Shown here in pieces: positions 16,330-24,739 of a stretch of 64,000 nt of DNA (its first letter is position 1; each line of letters starts with the position of its first letter). A program made the position numbers and the translations under genes. This stretch comes from Afifella sp. IM 167 (GTDB lineage: Bacteria; Pseudomonadota; Alphaproteobacteria; Rhizobiales; Afifellaceae). The notes under the pieces were generated by a model, which worked only from the letters and a program-made list of their open reading frames with translations, searched no databases and had not been told where the DNA came from. The stretch spans positions 230,757 to 294,756 of the forward strand of contig NZ_NSLC01000007.1 of assembly GCF_020144925.1 (NCBI RefSeq), in the 5' to 3' direction.

Positions 16330-16353
16330 TGCCCCGGCGCCCGCGCCGGGGCA
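16330..16353 (+). other. G+C-only hairpin just after dctP
   Basis: TGCCCCGGCGC-CC-GCGCCGGGGCA, a perfect inverted repeat of 11 bp arms, starting 10 bases after the dctP stop, with no T-run. It resembles the mRNA-stabilising hairpins found after binding-protein cistrons. A similar one follows the binding-protein gene at 39739 (40786-40809). Confidence 0.6.
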
Positions 16354-16504
16354 CCCTCCCGCTGCCCGCGATCCAGGCAGACGCGGCGCGGGCAGACTTC
16401 GACACATACGCCGGGTTCGGCGTCAGAGCGATCGCCGCTCGGGCGCCGCCTCCGTCCTGCCCAGACATGCCGGAATAGCCGGCGATCTCGAAAGGTGACT
16501 GCAC

Positions 16505-16885
16505 ATGGATGAAAAGCTGTTCGAAAAAGGCCTTGCCAAACGCAAGAGCACGCTCGGCGCCGAGTACGTGGAAAACAACCTCGCCTCCGCCGACGATTTC
16601 AGCAGGCCCTTTCAGGAAGAGATGACCGCCTGGTGCTGGGGTTTCGGCTGGGGCGACGAAAGCATCGATCCGAAGACCCGCAGCCTGATGAACCTCGCCA
16701 TGCTCGGCGCCCTCGGGCGCCTGCATGAATGGGAGACGCACTGCCGCGGCGCGCTCAATAATGGCGTCAGCAAGGAGCAGATCCGCGCGGCCATCCATGT
16801 CGTCGGCATCTATGCCGGCGTTCCCTGCGCGGTGGAATGCTTCCGCATCGCCCGCAAGGTGCTCGGCGAAAAGGGTCTTCTCTAG
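16505..16885 (+). CDS. carboxymuconolactone decarboxylase family protein (PcaC-like)
   Basis: 126-aa all-helical CMD-domain protein. The segment DPKTRSLMNLAMLGALGRL and HCRGALNNGVSKEQIRAAI, ending GIYAGVPCAVECF, follows 4-carboxymuconolactone decarboxylase (PcaC). The CxxC-H motif of AhpD-type peroxidases is absent, so a decarboxylase/isomerase-like or lactone-acting role is more likely. ATG 16505 has AAAGGTGACTGC upstream. Last gene of the rightward dctP transcript, followed by a strong terminator. In context, it may act on a lactone intermediate with the MBL-fold hydrolase. Confidence 0.88.
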   Translation: MDEKLFEKGLAKRKSTLGAEYVENNLASADDFSRPFQEEMTAWCWGFGWGDESIDPKTRSLMNLAMLGALGRLHEWETHCRGALNNGVSKEQIRAAIHVVGIYAGVPCAVECFRIARKVLGEKGLL

Positions 16886-16911
16886 CAAGCCCCGCTTCTG
16901 GCGAAAGAAGA

Positions 16912-16950
16912 GCCCTGCCGGAGGTCAAAGCTCCGGCAGGGCCTTTTTTT
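16912..16950 (+). terminator. rho-independent terminator closing the acid-catabolism island
   Basis: Stem GCCCTGCCGGAG (16912-16923) / CTCCGGCAGGGC (16931-16942), 7-nt loop, then C and seven T residues. Lies 26 bp after the CMD-family stop. Confidence 0.93.
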
Positions 16951-16996
16951 GAGAGCGAAGGTAGGAAGGAGCCAACGGACCGGCGCCCTCCCCTCC

Positions 16997-18388
16997 TCAG
17001 GCGGCCGCGATACCGGGCGTGAAGGCACCGTAGCCGGGCTCGCCGAGGATCCTGCCATTGTCCATCACGATGCCGCCGCGCACGATGGTGTAGACCGGCA
17101 TGCCCTTCGCCTTCATCCCTTCCCACGAGGTCATCGCGGCCTTGGAATGCATGTCCTCCTTGCGGAAGACCGTCTCTTTGTGAAGATCGACGATGGTGAC
17201 GTCGGCGTCCGAGCCGATCTCCAGCGCGCCCTTCTTCGGATAGATGCCGAAGCGCTGCGCCGGCGCGAGGGCGCAGAAGCGCACCACGTCGGAAAGGCTG
17301 AGCCTGCCCTCGTTGACGGCGTTGAGGAGGAGCGGGATGAATTCCTGCGCGCCGGTGATACCGAGCGGGACGGAGAAATTGTCCTCCCAGCCATCGGCGA
17401 TGTCCTCGATCGAATGCGGCGCATGCTCGCCGACGAGGAAGTCGGCGACGCCGTTGCGGACGCTCTCCCAGCCGGCCTCGGGCGCCACGGCCCAGAGATA
17501 GGAGGCGGGGCCCACCTTCTCGGCCTGCTCGCGGTTCATGAACAGCGCGGCCGTCTCAAGCTCGGCGGTCACGTCCTGGCCGAGGTCGTGCTTGGCGTGA
17601 TGGAGAAGCTCGTAGGCGCCGACCGGCATGACGCCGAGATGCAGGACATGCAGGCGCAGGCCGGTCAGGCGCGCATAGTAGAGCGAGCTTGCCAGCCCGG
17701 CGACCATGCCGTGGCCGTACATGTAGCCCTTCTCGTAGGCATCCATGTAGTCGGCATTGCTGGTCGCCCCCTTGTCGATGAAATCCCGGAAGGTGAGGCG
17801 CTTCACCCATTCGGTGTCGTCGTGATGGACGGAGCCGACGACGCCGGTCTCGGCGATCGCCTCGTAGAGCTCGTAGAGGATGCCGTGATCGAGCACGCCG
17901 AGCTCGGTGATGTAGGGATAGACCTCCTTCACGTGGCGCGTGTTGAAGATCTTGATGCCGATGGCGCCGGCCTTGACCAGCTCCGAGCAGGTCTTCGGAT
18001 AGAGCCCGCCGCCATAGAGCGCGTAGTCGACATGCGCCTTCGGCGCGACCATCGCCTTCTTCTCCTCGAAGGTGTCGAGGGTCGTCGGATGCGGCGTGTT
18101 GTTGGTCATGTCGATGCAGAAGGTGATGCCGCCCGCCGCCGCCGCGCGCGTGCCGGTCTCGAAATCCTCCTTGTAGGTGTGGCCCGGCTCGCGGAAATGG
18201 CAATGGACGTGCCAGAGGCCGGGCAGGACATGCAGGCCGGTCGCGTCGACCGTCTTCTCTGCCGGCAGTTTCAGGCCGGGCGCGGCGATCGCGGCGACCT
18301 TTCCGTCGGAGATGGCGATGGTGCCCGAATAGCTGTCCGTGGCGGTGACGACGGTTCCGTTCTCGATCACAAGGTCAAAAGGCTTCAA
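16997..18388 (-). CDS. dihydroorotase/hydantoinase-like cyclic amidohydrolase (copy 1)
   Basis: 463-aa amidohydrolase of the dihydroorotase/allantoinase/hydantoinase group. Metal ligands H62-x-H64 in HVHCHFREPG, probable carbamylated Lys146 in GAIGIKIFN, His188/189 and His247/250 (LHVLHLG) are present. The catalytic Asp that normally precedes HAPH (DHAPH) is Glu321 here (GEHAPHS), an unusual substitution shared with copy 2. Starts at TTG (18388), 17 bp after livF, so it is the last gene of the liv operon; the ribosome-binding site is poor and coupling to livF translation is likely. Likely opens a cyclic amide imported by the Liv system; substrate unknown. Confidence 0.88.
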   Translation of the reverse strand: MKPFDLVIENGTVVTATDSYSGTIAISDGKVAAIAAPGLKLPAEKTVDATGLHVLPGLWHVHCHFREPGHTYKEDFETGTRAAAAGGITFCIDMTNNTPHPTTLDTFEEKKAMVAPKAHVDYALYGGGLYPKTCSELVKAGAIGIKIFNTRHVKEVYPYITELGVLDHGILYELYEAIAETGVVGSVHHDDTEWVKRLTFRDFIDKGATSNADYMDAYEKGYMYGHGMVAGLASSLYYARLTGLRLHVLHLGVMPVGAYELLHHAKHDLGQDVTAELETAALFMNREQAEKVGPASYLWAVAPEAGWESVRNGVADFLVGEHAPHSIEDIADGWEDNFSVPLGITGAQEFIPLLLNAVNEGRLSLSDVVRFCALAPAQRFGIYPKKGALEIGSDADVTIVDLHKETVFRKEDMHSKAAMTSWEGMKAKGMPVYTIVRGGIVMDNGRILGEPGYGAFTPGIAAA

Positions 18389-18405
18389 TTGATCAAGGCC
18401 GCGTT

Positions 18406-19125
18406 CTAGGCGGCCACTCCCATGTAGGCTTCGCGAATTTTCGGATTGTCCCTGAGCTCGCCCGCCTCGCCGCTCATCACGACGCGGCCGGTATCGAGCA
18501 CGTAGCCGCGGCTGGCGATCTCCAGCGCCAGCTCTACGTCCTGCTCCACGAGGATGATGGTGAGGCCGTCGCTCTCATTGACGTCGAGCAGCGCCTCGGC
18601 GAGCCGGTCGACCACGACCGGGGCGAGGCCGAGCGACATCTCGTCGACGAGGAGAAGCTTCGGGCGGGCCATCAAGGCGCGGCCGATGGCGCACATCTGC
18701 TGCTGGCCGCCGGAAAGCGTGCCGGCGATCTGGCCGGAACGATCGGCAAGCTCGGGGAAATGCTTCCAGACCCTTTCGAGGTCTTCCTTGACGCGATCGT
18801 CGCGGCGGGTGAAGGCGCCGAGCATCAGGTTTTCCAGGATCGACAGACCGGCAAAGAGCCGGCGCCCTTCCGGCACCAGGGCGATGCCCTCCACCACGCG
18901 GCGCTCGGCGACGAGGCCGGTAATGTCCTTGCCGGCGAAGGCGACCTTGCCGGAGGTCGGAATGAGAAGACCGGAAACGACGCGCATCAGGCTCGTCTTG
19001 CCGGCGCCGTTGGAGCCGACCAGCGCGGTCACCGCCCCTTCCGGCGCCTCAAGGTCGATGTCCCACAGGACCTCGCTCTCGCCATAGGCGGCCGAGACGG
19101 ATTCAAGTTTCAGGAGCGAGCTCAT
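18406..19125 (-). CDS. livF: branched-chain-type ABC transporter ATPase LivF
   Basis: 239-aa ATPase. Walker A GSNGAGKTS near residue 38-46, signature LSGGQQQ, Walker B LLLVDEMSLGLAP typical of LivF, and a His switch region (here LVEQDVE). ATG 19125 overlaps the livG stop by 4 bp. Energises import with LivG. Liv/HAAT systems carry amino acids, but also amides, urea and other small polar solutes; the flanking cyclic amidohydrolases point to a non-standard substrate. Confidence 0.95.
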   Translation of the reverse strand: MSSLLKLESVSAAYGESEVLWDIDLEAPEGAVTALVGSNGAGKTSLMRVVSGLLIPTSGKVAFAGKDITGLVAERRVVEGIALVPEGRRLFAGLSILENLMLGAFTRRDDRVKEDLERVWKHFPELADRSGQIAGTLSGGQQQMCAIGRALMARPKLLLVDEMSLGLAPVVVDRLAEALLDVNESDGLTIILVEQDVELALEIASRGYVLDTGRVVMSGEAGELRDNPKIREAYMGVAA

Positions 19126-19886
19126 GCCGCCCCCGCGCTGGCTGCCTGGCGGCGCACGAAGCGCTCGCCAAGATAGGCACTGATCACATGGGGGTCGTTG
19201 GTGACCTCCTCCGGCGTGCCGTCGGCGATCTTCTCGCCGAAGCGCAGCACGACGATGCGGTCGCAGACCGCCATGATAGCCTTCATCACATGCTCCACGA
19301 CGATGATCGAAAGACCGTCCCGGTTGATCTCACGGATCAGGCCGATGATGCGGTCGATCTCGGTATGGTTGAGGCCGGCCATCACCTCGTCGAGGAGGAG
19401 AAGGCGCGGCTCGGTGGAGAGCGCACGGGCCATCTCCAGCCGCTTCCTTTCCGAAAGGGTGAGCTGCGAGGGCAGCGCGTCGGCCTTGGCCGTCAACCCG
19501 ACCTTCTGGAGCGCGTCCACGGCAAGCGCGCGTATCTGCGACTTTCCCCGGTCGCGGGCGCAGAACATCGCCCCGACCTCGACGTTCTGCATCACCGTCA
19601 GGTTCTTGAACGGCTGCACCACCTGGAAGGTGCGGGCGACGCCCTTGCGGGCGATGACATGCGGCTTGAGCCCGGTGATCGTCTCGCCCTCGAAGGCGAG
19701 GCTGCCCTCTTGCGGACGGATGAGGGCCGAGACGACGTTGAGAAGCGTCGTCTTGCCGGCGCCGTTCGGCCCGATCAGGCCGAGAACCTCGCCCGGCATG
19801 AGGTCGAAGCTGGCATTCTTGACCGCCACGACGCCGCCGAAGCGCACCGTCACGTCCCGCACCGACAGGATCGGCTGCACGCTCAT
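19122..19886 (-). CDS. livG: branched-chain-type ABC transporter ATPase LivG
   Basis: 254-aa ATPase. Walker A GPNGAGKTTLLN, Q-loop RTFQVVQPF, signature LTLSERKRLEMARAL (the LivG version with LSERKR in place of LSGGQ), Walker B LLLLDEVMAGLN. Start ATG 19886 (MSVQPILSV) is inside a longer open frame but matches family N-termini and overlaps the livM stop by 4 bp. Acts with LivF. Confidence 0.95.
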   Translation of the reverse strand: MSVQPILSVRDVTVRFGGVVAVKNASFDLMPGEVLGLIGPNGAGKTTLLNVVSALIRPQEGSLAFEGETITGLKPHVIARKGVARTFQVVQPFKNLTVMQNVEVGAMFCARDRGKSQIRALAVDALQKVGLTAKADALPSQLTLSERKRLEMARALSTEPRLLLLDEVMAGLNHTEIDRIIGLIREINRDGLSIIVVEHVMKAIMAVCDRIVVLRFGEKIADGTPEEVTNDPHVISAYLGERFVRRQAASAGAA

Positions 19887-20842
19887 GCCTTGGCCCGCCG
19901 GAGCTCGCGGGCGGCCGAAAGCCGGGCCGAGGCGCGCGAGATGAGATGGATGATGCCGTTGGGAACGAGGATGACGACGGCGATGAGGAACATGCCGAGA
20001 AGAAGATTGTGGATGTGGGTGAACTCGCTCCACACCAGCGTCGCGACGATCTCGAAGACGAAGGCCCCGACGACCGGGCCGATGATCGTGCCCATGCCGC
20101 CGAGCAGCATCATGATGTAGGCGCGCATGGAAATGCCGATGTCGAAGGCGCTGCCGACCTCGATGAAGGTGAGCCAGTAGGCCCAGATACCGCCGGCGCA
20201 GCCGGTCATCGCGGCACTGATCATCCAGGCGAGGATCTTCGCCTTCACCGTATCGACGCCCATCACCTCGGCGCCGCTCTCGCTGTCGCGCAGGGCCCGC
20301 AGCGCGTAGCCGAGGCGGCTGCCGGAAAGGTGCCAGACCACGAGAGTGGCCACCGTCAGCGCACCCAGCATCATGTAGTAGATCATCCGGTAGAGAAGGT
20401 CGGGCGGCATGGGGCTGATGGGAAGCGGCAGGCCCATGGCGCCGCCGGTGACGCCGCCGAGATTGAGGATGACCTCGACGAAGGCCATGTTGAGGGCGAC
20501 GGAAGCGATGGCGAAATAGTGGCCCCGCAGACGCAGGAGCGGCCAGCCGAAGATGCCCGCCACCACCGCCGAGCCGCCGGTCGCCAGGACGATGGCGAGT
20601 GCGAGCGGCACCTGCGCATTGAGCGAGACGCCGGCGATATAGGCCCCTACCCCGAAGAAGGCGGCATTGCCGAAGGCGTGGTAGCCGGCGAAGCCCACGA
20701 TGACGTTGAGCCCCTGCGCGACGATGGCGATCATGAAGACCGTCGTCATGACGCGCAGCCAGTAATTGTCGATCACCGCAGGCAGGATGAGTGCCAGGAC
20801 GAGAAGGACCGCCGCGGCCGCGAGCTGGTGCTTGGCCTTCAT
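19883..20842 (-). CDS. livM: branched-chain-type ABC transporter permease LivM
   Basis: 319-aa membrane protein with about nine hydrophobic segments. The family coupling motif is visible as RALRDSESGAEVMGVD near residues 187-202, as is the early GLNVIVGFAGYHAFG segment. Starts 3 bp after the livH stop. Forms the channel with LivH. Confidence 0.94.
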   Translation of the reverse strand: MKAKHQLAAAAVLLVLALILPAVIDNYWLRVMTTVFMIAIVAQGLNVIVGFAGYHAFGNAAFFGVGAYIAGVSLNAQVPLALAIVLATGGSAVVAGIFGWPLLRLRGHYFAIASVALNMAFVEVILNLGGVTGGAMGLPLPISPMPPDLLYRMIYYMMLGALTVATLVVWHLSGSRLGYALRALRDSESGAEVMGVDTVKAKILAWMISAAMTGCAGGIWAYWLTFIEVGSAFDIGISMRAYIMMLLGGMGTIIGPVVGAFVFEIVATLVWSEFTHIHNLLLGMFLIAVVILVPNGIIHLISRASARLSAARELRRAKA

Positions 20843-20845
20843 CGC

Positions 20846-21715
20846 TCAGCTCTCGCCGTAGAAGGGTTTGCCGAAGAGCCCCTGCGGCCTGACGATCAGG
20901 ATGAGCAGGAACATGGAGAAGGCGACGATCTGCTGGTAGTTCGCGCCGAGATAGGTGGCGGCGAAGGCCTGCACGAGCGCGTAGGCGAAGCCGGCGATGA
21001 TGACGCCGGCGACGCTGCCGATGCCGCCGAGGACCGTGACGACGAAGACGGCGCCGAGGAAGCTGATGCCGAGAGTGGGCGAGATCGGGAAGATGGTGCT
21101 CGCCAGGCAGCCGGCCGCCCCGGCGACGGCGGCCGCGAGACCTGCCGTCAGCCCGTAGGCGCGGTCCGGATAGATGCCCATCAGGCGTGCCGCCTCGCGA
21201 TCGAGCGCGGTGGCGAGGATCGCCTGGCCCGTGCGCGTGCGGTTGAGAAAGAGATAGCTCGCGATCGCGACGAGGACGGAAAGGATCGCCGCCACCAGCC
21301 GCACCCAGGAGATCAGGACGGGGCCGATTTCCAGCGAGCTGCCCGAATAGGCCGTGTGGACCGCCCGCACATCGGAGGAAAAGAACAGGACGAAGAGGTC
21401 GATCAGAAAGAGATCGATGCCGAAGGTCACGACCAGCGTCAGAAGCAGACTGGTGTGCATCACCGGGTTCAGGAGGAAGGCCTGCAGGGCGTAGCCGATG
21501 ACGAAGAGCGCGACCATGGCGAAGGGCATCGCCAGGAAGGGATCGAGGCCGAACCACTGGTTCAGCGCGAAGGCGATATAGGCGCCGACCATGATGTAGG
21601 CGCCATGGGCAAGGTTGATGATGCCCATGACGCCCCACACGACCGAAAAGCCGATCGTGGCGATCCCGTAGACGCCCCCAAGCAGAAGGCCGTTGACGAT
21701 GGTTTGTGCCAGCAA
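20846..21715 (-). CDS. livH: branched-chain-type ABC transporter permease LivH
   Basis: 289-aa membrane protein with about eight hydrophobic segments. N-terminal QTIVNGLLLGGVYGIATIGF and the GVMGIINLAHGAYIM segment are diagnostic of LivH; the coupling helix is ALDREAARLMGI. Begins 49 bp after the binding-protein stop. Partner of LivM. Confidence 0.94.
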   Translation of the reverse strand: MLAQTIVNGLLLGGVYGIATIGFSVVWGVMGIINLAHGAYIMVGAYIAFALNQWFGLDPFLAMPFAMVALFVIGYALQAFLLNPVMHTSLLLTLVVTFGIDLFLIDLFVLFFSSDVRAVHTAYSGSSLEIGPVLISWVRLVAAILSVLVAIASYLFLNRTRTGQAILATALDREAARLMGIYPDRAYGLTAGLAAAVAGAAGCLASTIFPISPTLGISFLGAVFVVTVLGGIGSVAGVIIAGFAYALVQAFAATYLGANYQQIVAFSMFLLILIVRPQGLFGKPFYGES

Positions 21716-21764
21716 GGTCTCTGTCCGTCTTGAGGGTTTGTCTGCGCGATCGCCGTGTTTGCGG

Positions 21765-22973
21765 CTACATTTCGCTGCGCGGATAGAGCGCCTTTTCCTG
21801 CGCGACCGCGGGCGGGAAGATCACCTTCGGATCGCTCTCGATGAGCTGAGAGACGGCGGCGGTGCCGAGGCTGTTGGTGCCGTCGTCCTCGAACTTGAAG
21901 CGGCCGTAGAAGGTCTCCCCCTCCATGGAAAGGAGCGCCTCGCGCACCTTGTCGACGTCCGTGGAACCGGCCTTCTCCAGCGCCATCTGCAGGATGACGC
22001 CGGCCGAGGCGCCGCTCGCCGCGTGATAGGTCGGCGCATTGCCGTATTCGGCCTCGAACTCCTTGGCGAAGGTGGCGGAGTCGGTGAAGACCGGATCGGA
22101 ATAGGTCAGCGTCGACACCCACATGTCGGTGCCCATGATGCCGTTGGCGGAGGGGCCGAGCGCATCGCGGAAGTCCTGGATGCCGATCGACATGGCAAGG
22201 CCGACGATCGCCGGGTCGACCTTCAGCTCGCGCATGCTCTTCAGAAGGAGGAGCGTGTCCTGCACGTAGCCGGTGGCGAGGACGACGTCGGGGGCCGCCG
22301 ACTTGATCTGCGTGGCGACCGAGGCAAGATCGGTCGAGGCCTTGGGATACTTGGCCGTGTAGACGAGCTTGAAGCCCATCTCCTCGGCCTTCTTGGCGGC
22401 GCTGTCGCCGACGATGTTCGGGAAGAGGTCGTCAGGCCCGACGACGGCGACGCTCTGCGGCTTGGGGTCCATCTCGGAGGCGAGCTCCAGCACCGGATAG
22501 AGGCCGCGATCGGCGAGCGGCGTCTGGGTGAAGATGTACTTGTAGCCACGGCCGTAGAGGCTGTTGGCCGTCGCCATCGGTGCCAGCGTCAGCACCTTGT
22601 AGCGCTCCGAGATCACCGCCGTCGCGGTGGCGATGCCGGAGGAATAGGGGCCGAAGATGAAGGACACGTCGTCGGAGGTGATCAGCTTTTCCGTCAGCTG
22701 GGCACTCGTCTGGGCCTTCGACTCGTCGTCGTAGGAGACGATCTCGATCTTGTAGGTGTCGTCGCCGATCTTGATGCCGCCGGCCTCGTTCACCTTCTTC
22801 TGCCAGAGCTCGTAGCCCTCCACGAGCAGCCGGCCCTCGCGCGACAGCGCGCCGCTCAGACTGACCGCAGCGCCGATCTTCAGGGTCTTTTCCGCCGCTG
22901 CCGCCCTATCGGCGGCAGAGCCGAACCCGATCATTCCCAGCGCCACGAGGGCGCCCACCACCTGCTTGAACAT
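21765..22973 (-). CDS. ABC transporter periplasmic substrate-binding protein (Liv/amide family)
   Basis: 402-aa class I periplasmic binding protein. Signal peptide MFKQVVGALVALGMIGFGSA with cleavage near AAAA (residues 24-27), then LKIGAAVSLSGALSREG, the start of the Leu/Ile/Val-binding fold. ATG 22973 has AAGGAG six bases upstream. First gene of the livKHMGF-hydantoinase operon. The family also binds urea, short amides and aromatic acids. A hydantoin-, dihydropyrimidine- or allantoin-like ligand is inferred from the two flanking cyclic amidohydrolases. Confidence 0.92.
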   Translation of the reverse strand: MFKQVVGALVALGMIGFGSAADRAAAAEKTLKIGAAVSLSGALSREGRLLVEGYELWQKKVNEAGGIKIGDDTYKIEIVSYDDESKAQTSAQLTEKLITSDDVSFIFGPYSSGIATATAVISERYKVLTLAPMATANSLYGRGYKYIFTQTPLADRGLYPVLELASEMDPKPQSVAVVGPDDLFPNIVGDSAAKKAEEMGFKLVYTAKYPKASTDLASVATQIKSAAPDVVLATGYVQDTLLLLKSMRELKVDPAIVGLAMSIGIQDFRDALGPSANGIMGTDMWVSTLTYSDPVFTDSATFAKEFEAEYGNAPTYHAASGASAGVILQMALEKAGSTDVDKVREALLSMEGETFYGRFKFEDDGTNSLGTAAVSQLIESDPKVIFPPAVAQEKALYPRSEM

Positions 22974-22998
22974 CCGGTTCTCCTTAAGCCAATGCCGC

Positions 22999-23019
22999 TT
23001 GTATAAATAGAATATGCAA
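22999..23019. promoter_or_regulatory. inverted repeat upstream of the Liv operon
   Basis: TTGTATA-AATAGAA-TATGCAA: 7-bp arms with one mismatch, 26 bp upstream of the binding-protein start, in an AT-rich patch. Plausible operator for the GntR regulator at 24740 or overlap with a minus-strand promoter. No second clear copy was found in the 24601-24739 divergent region, so the assignment is weak. Confidence 0.4.
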
Positions 23020-23169
23020 ATCGAACGGTTGTAAAGAGCGCAGGTCGGTCGGAAGTGTCTATTTTATGCCCATGCACGTTTTGTGCCCGGGCCGGACAGC
23101 CGGCGGCGGGCCGCCGCATGGCGGCGACCCTCCTGCGTGCAAGAAACAGCAGGCTGGCGAGGTTGCGGA

Positions 23170-24600
23170 TCAGGCCGGGATTGCGTCCGGGCGGGCGTCG
23201 GCGAGGCTCGCACGTCCCGCGGCAACGCCGGGCGTGAAACGGCCGAATCCCGGCTCCCCGACCACCTTGCCATCGCGCATCACGACGTTGCCGCGCACGA
23301 TGGTGAAGACGGCCGAGCCCTTCGCGTGCCTGCCGCGCCAGGTCGTGAAACCGGTCCTGGAGTGCATGTCCTCGTCGGCGAAGACGACCTCGCGGTTGAG
23401 GTCGACGATGGTGAAATCGGCGTCCGCTCCGGGCTGGATGACGCCCTTTTGCGGATACATGCCGTAAATACGGGCAGGCGTTTCGGAGCACAGGCGCACC
23501 GCCTCCTGCAGGGTCAGGCGGCCGCGGCTGACATTGTCCATCACCATGGCGACGAATTCCTGCACGCCGGTAAGGCCGAGCGGGACGGAGAACATGTCCT
23601 GCCAGCCGGGCTCGATCTCGTCGGGGGCATGCGGGGCGTGCTCCAGGACGAGGACGTCGGCGACGCCGTTGCCGATGCTCTTCCAGCCGGCTTCCGGCGA
23701 ATGGGCGATGAGGCAGGTGCGCGGGCCGGCCTCCATCGCCTGCTCCGGCGACATGATCATGGAGGTGAGCTCCAGCTCGGTCGTCACCTTCTGGCCGAGG
23801 TCGAACTTGGCGTGTCGGATCATCTCGAAGGCGCCGGGCGCCATGATGCCGAGATGCAGGACATGCAGGTGAGCGCCGGCGAGCTGCGCGTAGTAGAGCG
23901 AGGAGGAAAGGCCGGCGGTCATGCCATGGCCGTACATGTAGCCCTGCTTCAGGCTGTCGACGAAGGCGGCGTAGTCGGTCCGCCCCTTGTCGATGTAGTC
24001 GCGGAACGTCAGCCGCTTCACCCATTCGGGGTCGTCATGGTGCACGGCGGCGATGAGGCCGACATCGTGCGTCGCCTCGTAGAGCTCGTAGAGGATGCCG
24101 TGGTCGATGACACCGAGCTCGGAGATGTAGGGGAACACCTCCTTGATGTGGCGCGTGTTGAAGATCTTGATGCCGATGGCGCCGGCCTTCGCCAGATCCT
24201 CCACCGTGCGCGGATAGAGCCCGCCGCCGTAGAGGGCATAGTCGACATGCGCCTTCGGAGCGACGAGTTCCTTCTTCATCTCGAAGGTCTCGAGCGTCGT
24301 CGGATGCGGGTCGTTGTTGGTCATGTCGATGCAGAAGGTGACCCCGCCCGCCGCGGCCGCGCGCGTGCCGCTTTCGAAGTCCTCCTTGTGGGTATGGCCC
24401 GGCTCGCGGAAATGGCAGTGGCAGTGCCAGAAGCCCGGCAGGACGTGCAGGCCGCGCGCGTCCACCCTCTCCCTGGCTGCCGGAAACGGCCCGCCGATCT
24501 CGACGATCTTGCCGCCGCGCACCGCGACGTCGGCGGCTCTTGCCCCCGCGCTGCCGACCACAACTCCATTCTCCACGACAAGATCGTAGGGCTCGTGCAC
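23170..24600 (-). CDS. dihydroorotase/hydantoinase-like cyclic amidohydrolase (copy 2)
   Basis: 476-aa paralogue of the gene at 16997, with long identical stretches (KAHVDYALYGGGLYP, GIKIFNTRH, YMYGHGM). Metal ligands H61-x-H63 in HCHCHFREPG, Lys145, HHDD and LHVLHLG are present. The catalytic Asp is again Glu (E320 in LEHAPHA). Three starts are possible. GTG 24600 is chosen because GAAGGAG lies six bases upstream and the resulting HEPYDLVVENG aligns with copy 1; the ATG three codons earlier abuts the Shine-Dalgarno. Sits 196 bp upstream of the Liv operon and divergent from GntR. Two copies may act on different ring substrates or enantiomers, or form one heteromer. Confidence 0.88.
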   Translation of the reverse strand: MHEPYDLVVENGVVVGSAGARAADVAVRGGKIVEIGGPFPAARERVDARGLHVLPGFWHCHCHFREPGHTHKEDFESGTRAAAAGGVTFCIDMTNNDPHPTTLETFEMKKELVAPKAHVDYALYGGGLYPRTVEDLAKAGAIGIKIFNTRHIKEVFPYISELGVIDHGILYELYEATHDVGLIAAVHHDDPEWVKRLTFRDYIDKGRTDYAAFVDSLKQGYMYGHGMTAGLSSSLYYAQLAGAHLHVLHLGIMAPGAFEMIRHAKFDLGQKVTTELELTSMIMSPEQAMEAGPRTCLIAHSPEAGWKSIGNGVADVLVLEHAPHAPDEIEPGWQDMFSVPLGLTGVQEFVAMVMDNVSRGRLTLQEAVRLCSETPARIYGMYPQKGVIQPGADADFTIVDLNREVVFADEDMHSRTGFTTWRGRHAKGSAVFTIVRGNVVMRDGKVVGEPGFGRFTPGVAAGRASLADARPDAIPA

Positions 24601-24739
24601 GGGCATCTCCTTCAATCTGGCCTTGCAGGACCCGACGAGGCGTGCCGGGACGAAAAGAAGTGGAGGCCGGGACCACAGGCGGGCAGACTAGGTCACTTGC
24701 TTCGGATACGGCAACTATAATATATACGGTGCATAAAAA

